DNA from: Pieris napi
Lineage: Eukaryota > Arthropoda > Insecta > Lepidoptera > Pieridae
Assembly: GCF_905475465.1 (NCBI RefSeq)
Contig: NC_062240.1
Span: forward strand, 5,595,001 to 5,659,000
Length of the DNA stretch: 64,000 nt
Reading direction: 5' to 3'
This document shows positions 38,301-49,220 of this stretch, piece by piece. Made by a program: the position numbers and the translations under genes. Every line of letters begins with the position of its first letter. Within the stretch, counting starts at the first letter, position 1. Under the pieces are notes generated by a model, which did not search any database, was not told the DNA's origin, and worked only from the letters and a program-made list of their open reading frames with translations.

Positions 38301-41300
38301 TTAGTAAAAAAAAATTGACCATCAGAAATTCCCGAGCGCGTCAGATTAAGGTAGGGTGAGTTAATTACATCCTAAAAAGTGTATATTCCACTAATCTGAC
38401 AATTTGAGAGTGACGGAAAAAAAGGGGAGGGCAACAAAGTTGTAAAAAAAAAACGTCATCTCGACATTCTCGAGCGTAGCTAATTTTTTTTTATTTTGAA
38501 GGAAATAATTCAAGAATAATGAAAAATATATAATCTGACGATTTCCGCAAGCCGAAATAACAAAAATTCGTCGATAAAGTTAAATGCGTGCAGCTGCGTG
38601 ATGCCTACATTTCCTTAAACCGATCGGAATCTACTAAACGGCGTTCTAAATATTTCCCTCAAAATTACATTTCCTGTGAATTTGTACCGATTCGGACCGA
38701 TAGATTTTGAGAAATTTTGAAAAATCTTAAAAAAATAAGAAATATTTATTTTTAAAGTGGTTTCTTTATCGATCAACTTCAAAAACTAATCCGCCTTTGA
38801 GCTTGAAAAACCACGTCGATCGCCACCAAGCTGGTCAAAAGCGGTTGATTCGTTCGAGAGATATCGTACACGAAAGAAATCCGAAAAAGTGTTTTTTCGG
38901 GATTACTCCGAAATTTGTGGTTCGATCAATTAAAATTGCAAAATTACTTATGAGGATGATAAAACTGCGTTGAATGCCGCCAACCGCGTGAAAATTGCTT
39001 GATCCATTCAAAAGTTATTGCGGTTTGAAAATTCCAAAAATAGTGTTCTATGAAACTTCTATCAGACTTTCGAGCTTGGAGAGCTCAAATGCATAGAAAT
39101 GTTATTTCTTTGAACTCAGCGAGCTCAAAATATCAATTTTAAGCGCCCAGGAATGGAATTAGCGGGAAGTTGCAGGGATGGCCCTTTAGGTGAACCGTTT
39201 TTCTATTTTCTTTTTGTCAGATCAGGCGAATCCCTCTAGATAATCGTCAGATTATGAGACAGTACGTTTAGAACATAAAGATGAACCACATATATCTTAA
39301 TCTGACGCGCTTGAGTATTTCAAAATTGCGATTTTTTTTTGCAAATTAAGAAAATGGCTGTGGGTTTGCGTCCCATCGAAATCGTCAGATTAGTGAATGA
39401 GAGCTTTTTTTTGGTGCACTTAACACTCCCTTAGAAAATCTGACGCGCTCGATAAAAAATTTTTTTTTTAAATTTTCAACCCTTAAATACAACCACCCGC
39501 ATCATGCAAACGATCAGATTAACATACGTACATTATTAAAAATACGTAGGGCATAGATGCTATCAATATCTGACGCGCTCGAGGATGTCCATGCAACAGT
39601 TTTTTTTTACATATTTAACTATCTATAGCCGCTTCCCCCACCGATGAAAAGGAATTTATCATATAACATTTTTTTCTTCTTTTTATCTAAGCTTTGCATC
39701 CCAATAGGTCTCTACGACGCTCGAGTAAATCCCCATTTAGCATCGTGGGCTCCCCTACCATAAAGCATGTAAACGCGCATTATTTATTCATAAGTAAAAT
39801 TAAAAATACTATCGCATTGCATTGTAAAATATTCAACAACATAAAATGTCTATAAAACATATTCAACATCGAATATTATTCTATTATGCGGCATTAAATT
39901 ATTTAAAACAAAAATCTTTCTCGCCTTTCCGATTAGTTTGACCTATTTTGCAATCAAATTTATCTGTTTACCAATCTATTGTAAAGTTATTAACGACTCG
40001 TTATATTTAAGAGCTCCAGCCAGATGTTAACACTGGGCGACTGTAAATTTTTGTTTTATTTCTATTGACCAGTAGAATTTTTATTGGTGTTTTATAGCGG
40101 TTTCAGTGATGAAATCAAGATTTTATTATAGCTCTTTTATACACTCAAGCAATGAATATCTAATGGCGAAGCATCTTGCAGCTTCCATTTATGAGAAATT
40201 GTGGTATGGGTAGACGTCATGTTAGTTTGACGGAATTGTTACATCGTGAATCTCTTGAATCTCTAGAATGTCTTGCTACACTCTGCATTTAGTGATATTT
40301 AAAATACTAATTTTACTTATGTGGAAATTTAGTGAGTCCGGCATCTGGGATACCAGGTTCAATGCTCGGTCGGAGAGTAATTGATTTAATTTGTTCACCG
40401 CCTGGTAAAAAGGACTTTAAATTCGCTTAACTGATGGGTTTTTTTTTTTATGTAATAGGAGGCAAACGGGCAGGAGGCTCACCTGATGTTAAGTGATACC
40501 TCCGCCCATGGACACTCACAATGCCAGAAGGCTCGCAAGTGCGTTGCCGGCCTTTCAAGAATTGGTACGCTCTTTTCTTGAAGGACCCTAAGTCGAACTG
40601 GTTCGGAAATACTTCTGTGGGCAGCTGGTTCCACATAGTGGTGGTGCGCGGCAAAAACTGCCTTAGAAAACGCTCTGTTTGCGGTTTAGTGAAATTAAAT
40701 TGTATTATAAAAATGCTGGAAACCAATAACGGTTTTTCCGTCTTAGCAACTTATTCAGCAACTTATTCAGCAACAACCGCCTTCTCTTGTTGAACCTATG
40801 GTCCAGTCCTTTCATATGTCTATATAAGAAGAATCTGTATTTTAAATATACCTAAATGTAGACATTAAATTTCACTAAAAAACTTAGAAAAAAAAACCTA
40901 GAGCGATGCCTGTGAGATGTCTATGTAGGTATGTAGTCTGTAGATATATTTGTATAAACATTTTAGGAGTAAGCAATCAATTATATACTATTTACAATGT
41001 ATATTCTTCTTTGATACAATGCTTTTAGAATTACACATTAAAATTTTGAAACTAGTTCTCTGACTGTTTCGCAAGATTTTGGCAAACAAAAATAGGCTTC
41101 GCTTTCACAATAATATTTATGTGTAATGTATATTTTGATCTATCAGTTAATTAGGGTAATGCGTTAACAGTAGGTATAATTAGATGACATTTAATGTCAC
41201 GTGATTTTTATTGGTTTAATTTGGTTAGTAATTCTGTAACTCATTTCGTTCGCGTGGTTAGTAGCCTGTTATCCGTAAAATGTGTATCAGTTTATTTTTA

Positions 41301-42237
41301 TGATTTTTAAAATAAACATGAAGCACAACCGGGATTAGAACGCACGACCTAAGGGTGAGTGAAATACTTTAGGACTATGCTATAGCTTGCTAGTTATTAA
41401 ATAGTCGTTTAAAACGACTTTACTTTTTACTACTACACGGGAAGTGAATTGCCGACTTAGGAAGGGTTTACAATTCGATGAGTTTATTTTTTTCTACAGA
41501 ACCTTTACCAGAATAATTGCTTGCATGTTAAGTTTCCATTAAATTTAAATAAACCTTTAAACAGTTATTAAAATTATATTCATGGAAATAATATTTTGCT
41601 AAACATGTTTTCTATACTATAATTAAGAACTAACATAATGCGCGGTATATTGTTGTAATTTAGTAACGTAGAAATATTTGTTTTTTATTTTATTTATGCA
41701 CCATATACACCATATGCCGTGTGCGAACCATAGCTGTATACAAACTTCATTCTGGTTTGTAATTGAATAGAACGGCTTACTACTGTACTGATTTAGAAAA
41801 CTAAGCTGCAAATTCTTCATCCTAAAATCCTACATAAGGCTTCAATAGCTTAAACAAATATTCACCTATCACCTCGTGTAATTCACTTAAATGCACGGCC
41901 TAATCCAAAATCAATACATACCATCTATATCGCTCCAGTTTTCTGACTCTCCTTCCAACGGTAGACCCTGAAGACACCTTGTACAGAAGCTGTGAAGGCA
42001 GGCAAGCAGCCTTGGCTCCACCAGCTCCTTCTTGCACACCCCACACTCCCATTCTCTAACCACGCTATCTAATTGGTACGCAGATGTCCTGGCTGGCATG
42101 TTTTGGCTCCCAGGTCTAGATCTAACCTTCATAGGACTGTTCCCAGCACTTACAGAGGTTTGCTCTAAAGACTTGCGTCTGTCCTGCTTTTTCCTTGAGA
42201 AACTGCCGAATATATAAAAGATACGATCCACCTCCAT
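26313..42237 (-). CDS. TRIM45: TRIM45-type RING E3 ubiquitin ligase
   Basis: Exons in coding order are 42237-41922, 34119-33962, 33153-32986, 30705-30532, 30008-29832, 29299-29102, 28396-28186, 27788-27697, 27444-27292, 26861-26726 and 26431-26313. The phases agree and give 633 aa. A RING finger begins at C65 ('CGVCKKELVEPRLLACLHSFC') and is completed by 'VCPTCLGETPLPLGGV' after a Ser-rich insert (~106-158). Two B-box regions follow (~205-290), then a coiled coil (~300-400, 'RVEAEIRAWTEEYKRAVEAH'). Next comes a filamin-type repeat (~450-550, starting near 'ADPDKCVLNTEG') and a Cys/His-rich tail 'GQFHCCSFCSSGG...GCGHGHAGWPG'. The tail and the 'DP.KCVL' motif specifically match human TRIM45, which acts as a ubiquitin ligase dampening MAPK and NF-kB signalling. 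The first intron is 7.8 kb. Confidence 0.92.
28625..29001 (+). mobile_element. Non-autonomous Helitron, copy 1
   Basis: It begins TCTTAATATATATAAATTAC and ends GGTCTGCTAG, and sits between A and T. These are the 5'-TC, CTRR-3' and A/T insertion marks of Helitrons. It has no coding capacity. A near-identical copy is at 50495. Confidence 0.85.
29772..29842. repeat. Tandem duplication across a TRIM45 splice donor
   Basis: Two units (29772-29805 and 29806-29842) differ by a 3-bp gain. Each contains the end of TRIM45 exon 5 ('ACTTCATAA' on plus) and the donor (plus 'ATACCTC'). The transcript therefore has two identical donors about 37 nt apart. Using the second would add intronic codons. Confidence 0.8.
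30280..30499 (+). mobile_element. tRNA-derived SINE, 5'-truncated, copy 2
   Basis: It shares the body and B-box region of the SINE at 14508 but lacks the A box. It is flanked by a 12-bp duplication AATAGTAAGATA (30268-30279 and 30500-30511). It lies 20 bases from TRIM45 exon 4. Confidence 0.88.
30813..30990 (+). mobile_element. LINE 3'-end fragment, lepidopteran type, copy 1
   Basis: The run 'GTCAAAGTCAAAAATC', then 'CAATGTACACGTATGA', then 'GTAGAACGGAAGAGAAGAAC' recurs in similar form at 47608. A more diverged relative occurs at 59690. It is a common 3'-terminal piece of lepidopteran retroposons. The assignment to LINE is recalled, not computed. Confidence 0.55.
31640..32070 (-). pseudogene. 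Decayed DDE (Tc1/mariner-superfamily) transposase remnant
   Basis: On the minus strand a segment reads 'NWPPRSPDLYPYEFFSYG'. This matches the 'WP.RSPDL.P.DFF.WG' block around the last catalytic Asp of eukaryotic DDE_3-type transposases. Downstream 'NLKSTPISR' continues the family pattern, with stops and frame changes after. It is inside TRIM45 intron 3. Confidence 0.65.
33277..33620. mobile_element. PIF/Harbinger-type MITE with TAA duplication
   Basis: It is 344 bp with TIRs of about 45 bp starting GGCGCGAAACACACAG (left) and GGTGCGAAACATACAG (right, reverse complement). The CG-rich inner parts match. TAA flanks both sides (33274-33276, 33621-33623). An arginine-rich minus-strand open frame covers it, but begins in the TIR and resembles no intact protein. 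Confidence 0.85.
34334..34788. mobile_element. TIR element, 'GTCAGGTGGGGTAAATGC' ends
   Basis: The 18-bp terminal repeats are exact inverses. The interior has related 'GGGGCAAATG' and 'TTACCCC' motifs. It is 455 bp with no coding capacity, and the target duplication is unclear. Confidence 0.75.
38157..39760. mobile_element. 1.6-kb TIR element with many subterminal repeats
   Basis: The ends 'TGGTAGGGGAGCCCA' and 'GGGCTCCCCTACCA' are inverted and flanked by TAA (38154-38156, 39761-39763). Inside, a motif close to ATCTGACGCGCTCGA recurs. It faces one way on the left (near 38332, as TCGAGCGCGTCAGAT-like) and the opposite way on the right (near 39300, 39430, 39570). Shorter ATCTGA/TCAGAT cores lie between. 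I found no long open frame. Clustered subterminal motifs often bind transposase. Confidence 0.8.
40440..40800 (-). mobile_element. 5'-truncated LINE, reverse-transcriptase C-terminus
   Basis: The minus strand reads 'RTTTMWNQLPTEVFPNQFDL', 'FKKRAYQFLKGRQ' and 'VSVHGRRYHL'. This is the standard end of many lepidopteran LINE polyproteins ('LWN.LP..VFP..F....FK.R...L'). The A-tail is at 40441-40449 (T's on plus). Upstream coding is cut, with a frameshift before 40726. Confidence 0.7.
41335..41410 (-). repeat. tRNA-like SINE scrap
   Basis: The minus strand has a diverged B-box-like 'GTTCTAATCCC' after 'TTAGGTCGTGC', as in lepidopteran tRNA SINEs. No ends can be defined. Confidence 0.35.
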
Positions 42238-42287
42238 TCTGAAATATCGTCCCTCACATTATTTCTGTAGCTCTGTGTTTATTAATA

Positions 42288-42325
42288 ACGTGCTACTACG
42301 CCGAATGGTTGGGACTGACTGAAGG
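42288..42325 (-). promoter_or_regulatory. Possible TRIM45 initiator and downstream promoter element
   Basis: On the minus strand an exact initiator TCAGTC puts +1 at 42320. The hexamer at +28 to +33 is GCACGT, five of six to the insect DPE consensus RGWYVT. This predicts an 83-nt 5' UTR. No TATA box was seen. Confidence 0.35.
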
Positions 42326-43104
42326 AATATAGACAGAAGCCCTTCGACGCGATTTCTATGCAAGCTGAATGTGAGCCTGGTATGAATAAAAACATAAAAT
42401 GGAGTCTTTGTAAGTATATATGTAACTTATACATGCATTTGATACTTTTTCTGTAATACTACAGGTCTGTAATTATGTAAATCCTAAAGTAGTAGGTACC
42501 TGTTCACGAAGATACATACTATAAGTACCATTTAATAGTTTAAATATTTCCTTGCATTTTAACTTTCGTTTTATTTGCCTGTCGCTAAGTCTTCTTAGTA
42601 GGTATTTCTATACTATAGTATTCTTACTATTTTAATACGTCTTTTGATATTCGAATTATTATACACGTAAGGAAAACATATTTTCCTATACAAACTCTTT
42701 TTATAATTTAATTTTCTTCTTTGCCGTCTGATCGACGATGTTTAATTTGTCACTAGACATAATAGATGTAAGATGTTTTAATTTTTTTCATTACATTATT
42801 TTATTTTATAAAACGTAAAAATATAGGCTTTAAATGTTGTTTCTTTTATATTCACAGAGAAACGCAGTTGCGCCTTATTTATTCCCAGTACTCGTATAAG
42901 CGATTGATATTTTTTTAAGTTCATATGTATTTAATAAAATTCACCTTTAATTATTAAAGGTCTCATTCCACCTAAACAGTTAAAATTCATTACAATATTT
43001 CTGATATTGTTTTACGATTTTATAAGTTTGCTAAAGTCCTTCCGGTTATCTATCAGATTTAAATTATATGAGACGATACCGAGATATAAAGATGTTTTCT
43101 TCAG

Positions 43105-43195
43105 ACAGAAAGTCATTTGTGCACAGCCGGGGCTCGAACCTACGACCTCAGGTATGAGAGTCACTAGGCCAACACTGCTCTTTATCACTAATATA
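43105..43195 (-). mobile_element. tRNA-derived SINE head, minus strand
   Basis: The minus strand reads 'TTGGCCTAGTGACT' (A box) and then 'GAGGTCGTAGGTTCGAGCCC' (B box), followed by 'CGGCTGTGCAC'. This is the head of a common lepidopteran SINE. A diverged relative is at 63368. Confidence 0.7.
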
Positions 43196-44382
43196 AGAGT
43201 ATTTGAGAGGAATGGAAACAGGAAAGAAAGAATAATTGAGAGGTTGATGTCATTTTGGATTAATCCAAGTAAGTGGGATATTCACTAAGCAGTATTAAGT
43301 TATCGATTATCAAATCGTATACTAAACTTGCCTCGTTAATCAATTTTATTTTATTATCTATTGTTTATTACTACTTCAAGTAATTTAAAAAAATACTTCA
43401 AGTTTTTGACATTGACAGAAATGACATAAAATAACAGTGAGTGGATAACGACGTCGAGACTAGACAGTTGCCAACGTCTCCCGGTGCTTTAAATTTGATT
43501 TTATTTTGTAGCGTAGATAATATTCAAGAATAACATTTATGAAAATCAGCCACGGGTACGTGCGGTCTCGGAAGTTATCGCGAAAAGACATACAATACAA
43601 CATCATCCAAGTCAGAAAACAGAAAACCTCTATTGTGGTTTCTAATGTTGAACTATTTAATTGATTAGTTTTCAGTTATTTATTTAGGGCATTTTATCTT
43701 CATTTTGCACTAATTTCGCGGTATAATTTACACGTTGATATACATATTTTTTCAAGTAGGTACTTAAGTAAAAATTTCACAAAATTTGTATTTTTTAACT
43801 TTAAATATTGTATGAAATAAATATTAGTAATTATACCTTTTAACTAAAATAGGTATGATATTCAATAAGTAATTAAAAGTTGTTGTTTTATAAAAAAGTA
43901 ATGAAAAAATAACTTTTAATTCACTATATTGCCGAACAAGAAATAAAATAAAGGCCGTTTCTTTAAACAGTTGTTTTTATAATTTTTTTATACACACATA
44001 CACTAATAAAAGTTAAGCATCTGAGCTTTATTTGAAGCCCTATTTAATACCCTATGCATGTGCAAAAATTCAATCGTCTTTCTTGACAAATAAAAAAGTT
44101 ATCGCTTTTTGATATATAAAATAGACCTCGATTTTCCATATTCGCGACTCGCGACGTTATAGTCTGCCTGTGCTAGTCTGTGGTGTGATTATAGGGCCCG
44201 CGACAGTATTTTCGTGTTGATTGTTGATGTTCTTACATAGAAATGAAAATAATTATGTTAATAATTTTGCTGTGTGGGTGTTGCGAGTAGTGGGAAACGA
44301 ATGTTTATATTTATAAGGAATTCATATAAAATTATGTCAGTGCTCATTTTCTTTTAGCTTTACGCGGTTGCCTCGCGATATT

Positions 44383-46151
44383 ATGTTGAACATTCATAAA
44401 TTATGGCTATTTTCTTCTTTGTGCATTATTGTTATTGTAGTTTTATATTTCCAGTCCGAAGTAACTCGTCTAGAAGAAGGTTATCGAAAGCTAGGTAAGT
44501 ATTTTAAGGATTTTATTCAGTGTATTAAATAAAACTATGTATTTCTAATGCACTTGACACATTTCAGAATACAAATTAGTTCAAGCGCATTCGCAATCTC
44601 GTCAGTTTTTCCCGAAGCCGACAGAAAAAGATGACGATGATTTGGTCGTTATATACAACAGGGTACCAAAGACTGGGTCTACCAGTTTTGTTGGTGTAGC
44701 GTATGATTTGTGCAAGAAGAATCATTTTAAAGTTTTGCATATCAATATAACTGCCAACATGCATGTTATGTCACTAAATAACCAGTATAAATTCGCTCAG
44801 AATGTGACAAAGTGGCAAGAGATCAAGCCTGCACTATATCACGGACATATGGCATTCCTCAACTTTGATAGGTGAGAATCCTTTTAAATTTGTGTACATT
44901 ATATATAATTAATTAATTTATCAATAAAACAATGTTCTTATATCTAAAAACATTGTATTTTACAATGAACTAGTGGCCCTATAACCGCTAGTTGGACTTT
45001 CATTATGTTACTGAAGTATAATGGAGCATTCTAATAGGCAAAGAATTATTGATGACTCATTTCAATAATTTTTTTACTATAATTTAATTAGTTACAAAAA
45101 TAAAAATCTTTCATTTTTGTAATTTTATACCATAATCCATCATAATCAAAATTGTGCTACAGGTTGGGTACAACAACAAAACCCATATTTATAAATTTAA
45201 TAAGAAAGCCGCTGGATCGGCTAGTTTCTTATTATTATTTCTTAAGACATGGGGACAACTTCAGACCTCATCTCGTGAGGAAGAAGCATGGCGACAAAAT
45301 GGTATGGTCTTTTATGAAATATTTATAGTCAGCTGTAGTTAAGTAATTACTTTTTCAAAGGTTATAATAATAATTTCATAATATATGTTAATGGTTAATA
45401 CACATTTTTCAGACATTTGATGACTGTGTTGCAAAAGGACAGCCAGACTGTGATCCAAGCAACATGTGGCTGCAGGTACCTTTTTTCTGCGGACATGCTG
45501 CTGAGTGTTGGTTGGTATCTTAAATTAGTCTGAGTTTTACAGTTTAGTACAAGAAACTAACAGATATACAAGACAACAAAATGTATGTAATTTCTAAAAG
45601 TTATTGATTTTCTATTGTTTGATTCAATAAATGTAGTGAAATTTAAATATAAACGTAAATCTACATGAACACAAAGAAACAGGTTAATTTTATAGATTCA
45701 TAATATTGCATCAGTTTTCGTAGACATTTTATATAATATACACATACAATAGATAAATAATTTATATTTATATATTCACAGGAAACCTGGAAATAAGTGG
45801 GCATTAGATCAAGCAAAGCACAACCTCATTAACCACTACTTATTAGTAGGAGTTACTGAAGAAATGTTAGATTTTATCTCAGTATTAGAAGCTGTATTGC
45901 CAAGGTTCTTCAAAGGTGCAATAGAGCATTACTTAAGTAGTAATAAGTCCCACTTGAGGCAAACAAGTTCAAAAATTGAGCCCACGTTAGAAACAATAGA
46001 ACGGATAAAAAAATCTGATATATGGAAGATGGAAAATGAGTTGTATGAATTTGCATATGAACATTTTAAGTTTGTGAAACGGAAAGTTCTTATGAGAGAC
46101 GTGAATAGTGTACCGCAGATTTATTTTTATGAAAAAGTGCGTCCAAAGTGA
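44383..46151 (+). CDS. Hs2st: Heparan sulfate 2-O-sulfotransferase
   Basis: Exons are 44383-44494, 44568-44871, 45163-45301, 45413-45510 and 45782-46151 (TGA). Phases agree, giving 340 aa against 356 for human HS2ST1. It is a Golgi type II membrane enzyme moving sulfate from PAPS to the 2-O position of iduronate in heparan sulfate, which tunes FGF and other growth-factor signalling. Residues ~8-24 are a hydrophobic signal-anchor. The PAPS 5'-phosphosulfate loop 'RVPKTGSTSF' is at 69-78 with K72. The 'YHGHMAFLNF' block contains H129 and H131, matching the catalytic His140/His142 region of the vertebrate enzyme. 'RKPLDRLVSYYYFLRHGD' is the 3'-phosphate site. 'WLQVPFFCGHAAECW' carries conserved cysteines. 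A poly(A) signal AATAAA lies at 46499-46504. Confidence 0.94.
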
Positions 46152-47341
46152 TTTTGAAATTTAGCTTAAACGGCTAAGGTTAGTTGTACATTTTCTACTC
46201 TACTTAATATGTGTTGAAAAATACTGACTGGACTACTCTTAGTATAAATTTTCTATTGTTACTGAAAATACTGATAGGTTTTATAATTATTTATTTTATA
46301 TTAATGACTAGTTTATCAAAGTTTTTATACATTATGTAAAACTTTAACTATAACATTGTAGTTAAATTTATAGCACTAGTCTATACCATATTGGTAACGA
46401 AAAAAACATTCCATTAGTTATAATTATTTGTAGAAACTTAGTTATGTTTGTAGAAAGTATTAAATTAGTATATACAGTGTTTCAAGTTTGTATGCAATAA
46501 TAAAAACAGAAATGAATTTCATTATTTAACATAAAGTTACACATACATCAATTTCCATAGAAACAAATATTTTGGGTTGAAATAGCACAAAGATATGTGC
46601 CCTTCCCTCTCTGAATTCTAGGTTTGTGTTGAAATGAAATAATATTAAATAGCTATTGCATACAATGGGAATACTATAAATTATTTGTTATAACAAACTA
46701 TATATATATATATTGTATTTAGGACGAATTTGTTTTAAAAAAATGACTACTTAATTATAGAATTATAGTAGTATGATTTTAAATTTTAATACTATTATTA
46801 ATGATAAAAGACGAATGGTAAAGACATTAATTAAATGTAAGGTTTTCAGAGTATACAATTAATAATTTATGAATGAGCACTAATGGACATTATGTACTTA
46901 TTTTAATTATTAACTTGTTTTTGTTATTTGTGTCGAATTATTGGTTCCTAATATTAATTCTCTTTAAAAAAACTAATGTTTTTTTTGTTATTGTAGGATA
47001 ATAGTTTTATGGTATTAGTAAAATATTACTAAACTTAAACATACTATATAACATAGTATGTTTATGAATAAGACACATCTTTTCTGCATTTAATTACATT
47101 AGGAAAGAGTCTGAGAAAAGTATAAGAATTTGTTTTGTTAAAACCATTTAAAAGTGGCCTTTATAAATGGCTTGCACCAGTTGTAACGCACTAATCAATG
47201 TATTAAAAAGATATTTGCAGTTAATAATCTCATCTTTTAATCTAAACTACTTCCAGTTGTCATAAGTTAAGACAGAAACTATAACCACCTAGGGTAGTAT
47301 TATACTACCCGTACTATAACCATTACGGCAACACCAGCCAA

Positions 47342-47486
47342 TCTGAAAAGGTGGGAGCTTGTAGTTTATCGTTTATTAGAATGCCAAATCATAAAAAGAC
47401 TGCTTCACGACTGATTTGAGAGCGACCGCCGCGCCGGTCCGAAAACCGCTGTGTGAGTTCGAAAAGTGAGTTACAGAATCGCAGGG
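47342..47486 (+). mobile_element. Half copy of the long foldback element
   Basis: It matches the loop and right arm of the 241-bp foldback at 58815-59055 with some substitutions and a small insertion. It lacks the left arm except for its last three bases. It therefore cannot fold and represents a decayed or deleted copy. Confidence 0.75.
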
Positions 47487-47607
47487 CTGACGGGCTCTGA
47501 GTGCACTCTTACGTTCTACTGGGCCGCAAGCAGTATATCTATATACGAGCCCCGTTGCAAAATATTTCGTCTAGTATGGAAGTAGTGCAAAGAGTAAAAT
47601 ATAGAAA

Positions 47608-47770
47608 GTAAATCATTTAATCATATAGGTAACATAATGTACACTTATGACTCGTTAGTAAAGAAATACATATTAATGCTTCTAATTTTACATTAAGTGC
47701 CAGTTCTCAAATCAAGGGCGTAGAACGGGAGAGAAGATCTGGCAATAAACTCTCCGCAACTCTTTAACCG
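47608..47770 (+). mobile_element. LINE 3'-end fragment, lepidopteran type, copy 2
   Basis: It shares 'GGTAACATAATGTACACTTA', 'GCTTCTAATTTTACATTAAG' and 'GTAGAACGGGAGAGAAGAT' with the fragment at 30813. Confidence 0.55.
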
Positions 47771-47849
47771 CCATTTTTTTTTACACAACGTTTGTAAGGA
47801 GCTGCAGCCATTGCATCATGTTCCACATGACATATCAAGTAATTGAGAC

Positions 47850-48245
47850 AAAGACTTGTCCTCTATCAGTAGGAGGCACGGTGAAATTGGAGCACGCGCT
47901 TACATTCTCGTGGGAACAACACGCAAACACATAGTCGAAATAACCAACATCACCGCATACACGAATTCAGGTACGACCAGTCACCACAAGCAGCACCCGT
48001 TCACGAGCCTGACGCATGGCCAGCCATCGGCCCCCTCGCCATATTTTAGCACTTGTAATACGTGGTCGACTAGTTTTCTTCTAACAAGAAGTCGTTCTAT
48101 TCTTTTTATAGTGCTGAATGTTGGATTGGACTACAGACCTGGGAAGTATCAAGTCTTTAGATATTTGGTAACTTGATTTGCCACCATCGACCCCACAAAC
48201 TATTTGCTTTCGAAGCTCTTCACACACGGGTTTGCCACGACCCAT
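47850..48245 (-). pseudogene. Tc1-like transposase N-terminal pseudogene
   Basis: From an ATG at 48245 the minus strand encodes 'MGRGKPVCEELRKQIVCG', then 'YQISKDLILPRSVV'. This is the first helix-turn-helix of Tc1-type transposases ('..S...R..I......G.S...IS..L..P.STV'). A stop follows after ~55 codons. The frame then continues with 'SRPRITSAK', resembling the next conserved block. The catalytic domain is missing. Confidence 0.65.
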
Positions 48246-48881
48246 TGTTATTTGAAAACTAATGAAAAATACTGATTTTTAAAATGGCATAAGTAACGCG
48301 ACATGTGATAGTAGAACAGCTTAATAATTTATATAGATATATATTTATTCTGCCTCTTTACTAAGCAGTGTCTTTGTTAACTAAAGACACATTTTCTTTC
48401 AAATTATAAAGAAATACCCCTGTGAAGTGCCCTACAAATCGAATTTAGTTCGTAGATATTGTATGTACATCACCTCATTTATTATTACCTTATCCTTATA
48501 CCTTATCCTTAAGTGTTTGGAGGTGACCCAATAAGAATTCCAATTAATTGTAGCTTCAACTCTGTCATTATAGTTAGAAGTTTATTCTCGAAACGTATTA
48601 ATTACAGTCGTTTATTTTGAATAAGTTATAAACCAAGATGGCCTCTAAGACTCTTTATAATTTACCGACTTGACCCTAATAGGCACAATAGTTAACACGA
48701 GCAAATACATTAAACGCACCCCTGCACGAGGGTTGCATTTAATACTCTAAGTACCAGTTTCATTCAGGGGGCAACCTCTTAATTATTCAATGTATCAACT
48801 ATCCTTTTCAATTAACCGGAAAATGAAAGTGATAGATACACCTTGCGTTGTAAATTGTAAAAGCTTTCACTTGGGTCAGTT

Positions 48882-48916
48882 TCAGTCGCGCGTGACAGTT
48901 CGAGTGGTGCGGACGT
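48882..48916 (+). promoter_or_regulatory. Predicted Inr + DPE core promoter of the adenylate-kinase-like gene
   Basis: An exact insect initiator TCAGTC (48882-48887, +1 at 48884) is followed by GGACGT at 48911-48916. This matches RGWYVT at precisely +28 to +33, the spacing that defines DPE promoters. The surrounding 60 bases are GC-rich in an AT-rich region. The next in-frame start is at 49221, giving a ~337-nt 5' UTR. Confidence 0.5.
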
Positions 48917-49220
48917 CCCGCGATGCCGGTCCGTTTAAAATTGCTGGCAGAAATGCTATCTCGAAGACATAACTTTCGAATAATAGAAAGAAAATTGAAA
49001 AGTTAAATACAAATGAAAATGAGTTAATTTAATTTTTATATAAATTTTTATTTCATTCAGTTAATGTTTACAAGGTCACGTCCTTCAATCGATAAACAAT
49101 TAAATACGTGTGACCATATATCGGACTCGTGTTTTTGATATTTTGATATAAGTGCCAATACATAGTTTAGGTTAGACTTAGTGTTTGGAAAAGACATAAA
49201 AACTTTCTTCTTCATGGAAT

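Larger units (their letters stand above)
34120..41921 (-). other. TRIM45 first intron (7.8 kb)
   Basis: This intron separates the first RING half from the Ser-rich exon. It contains the TIR elements at 34334 and 38157, a LINE fragment at 40440 and a SINE scrap near 41335. About 35.3-35.65 kb holds C-rich decayed repeat sequence. Elsewhere I see only AT-rich sequence with no supported gene. Confidence 0.7.
42238..44382. other. Divergent intergenic region between TRIM45 and Hs2st
   Basis: It holds the upstream regions of two divergent genes. A SINE lies near 43.1 kb. The stretch from about 44.14 to 44.38 kb, just before the Hs2st start, is less AT-rich and likely its 5' UTR. No other gene is visible. 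Confidence 0.5.
46152..49220. other. Intergenic region between Hs2st and the adenylate-kinase-like gene
   Basis: The first ~350 bases are probable Hs2st 3' UTR. Mobile fragments at 47.3-48.25 kb are annotated separately. The stretch from 48.88 kb is probable promoter and 5' UTR of the next gene. The remainder is AT-rich with no supported gene. Confidence 0.5.

Noticed and set aside
40521..40793. A plus-strand 90-codon open frame
   Set aside because: It is antisense to a recognisable LINE reverse-transcriptase C-terminus with an A-tail on the minus strand.
45154..45342. The longer open frame over Hs2st exon 3
   Set aside because: It is a different frame from the conserved 'RKPLDRLVSYYYFLRHGD' reading, which has matching splice phases on both sides.
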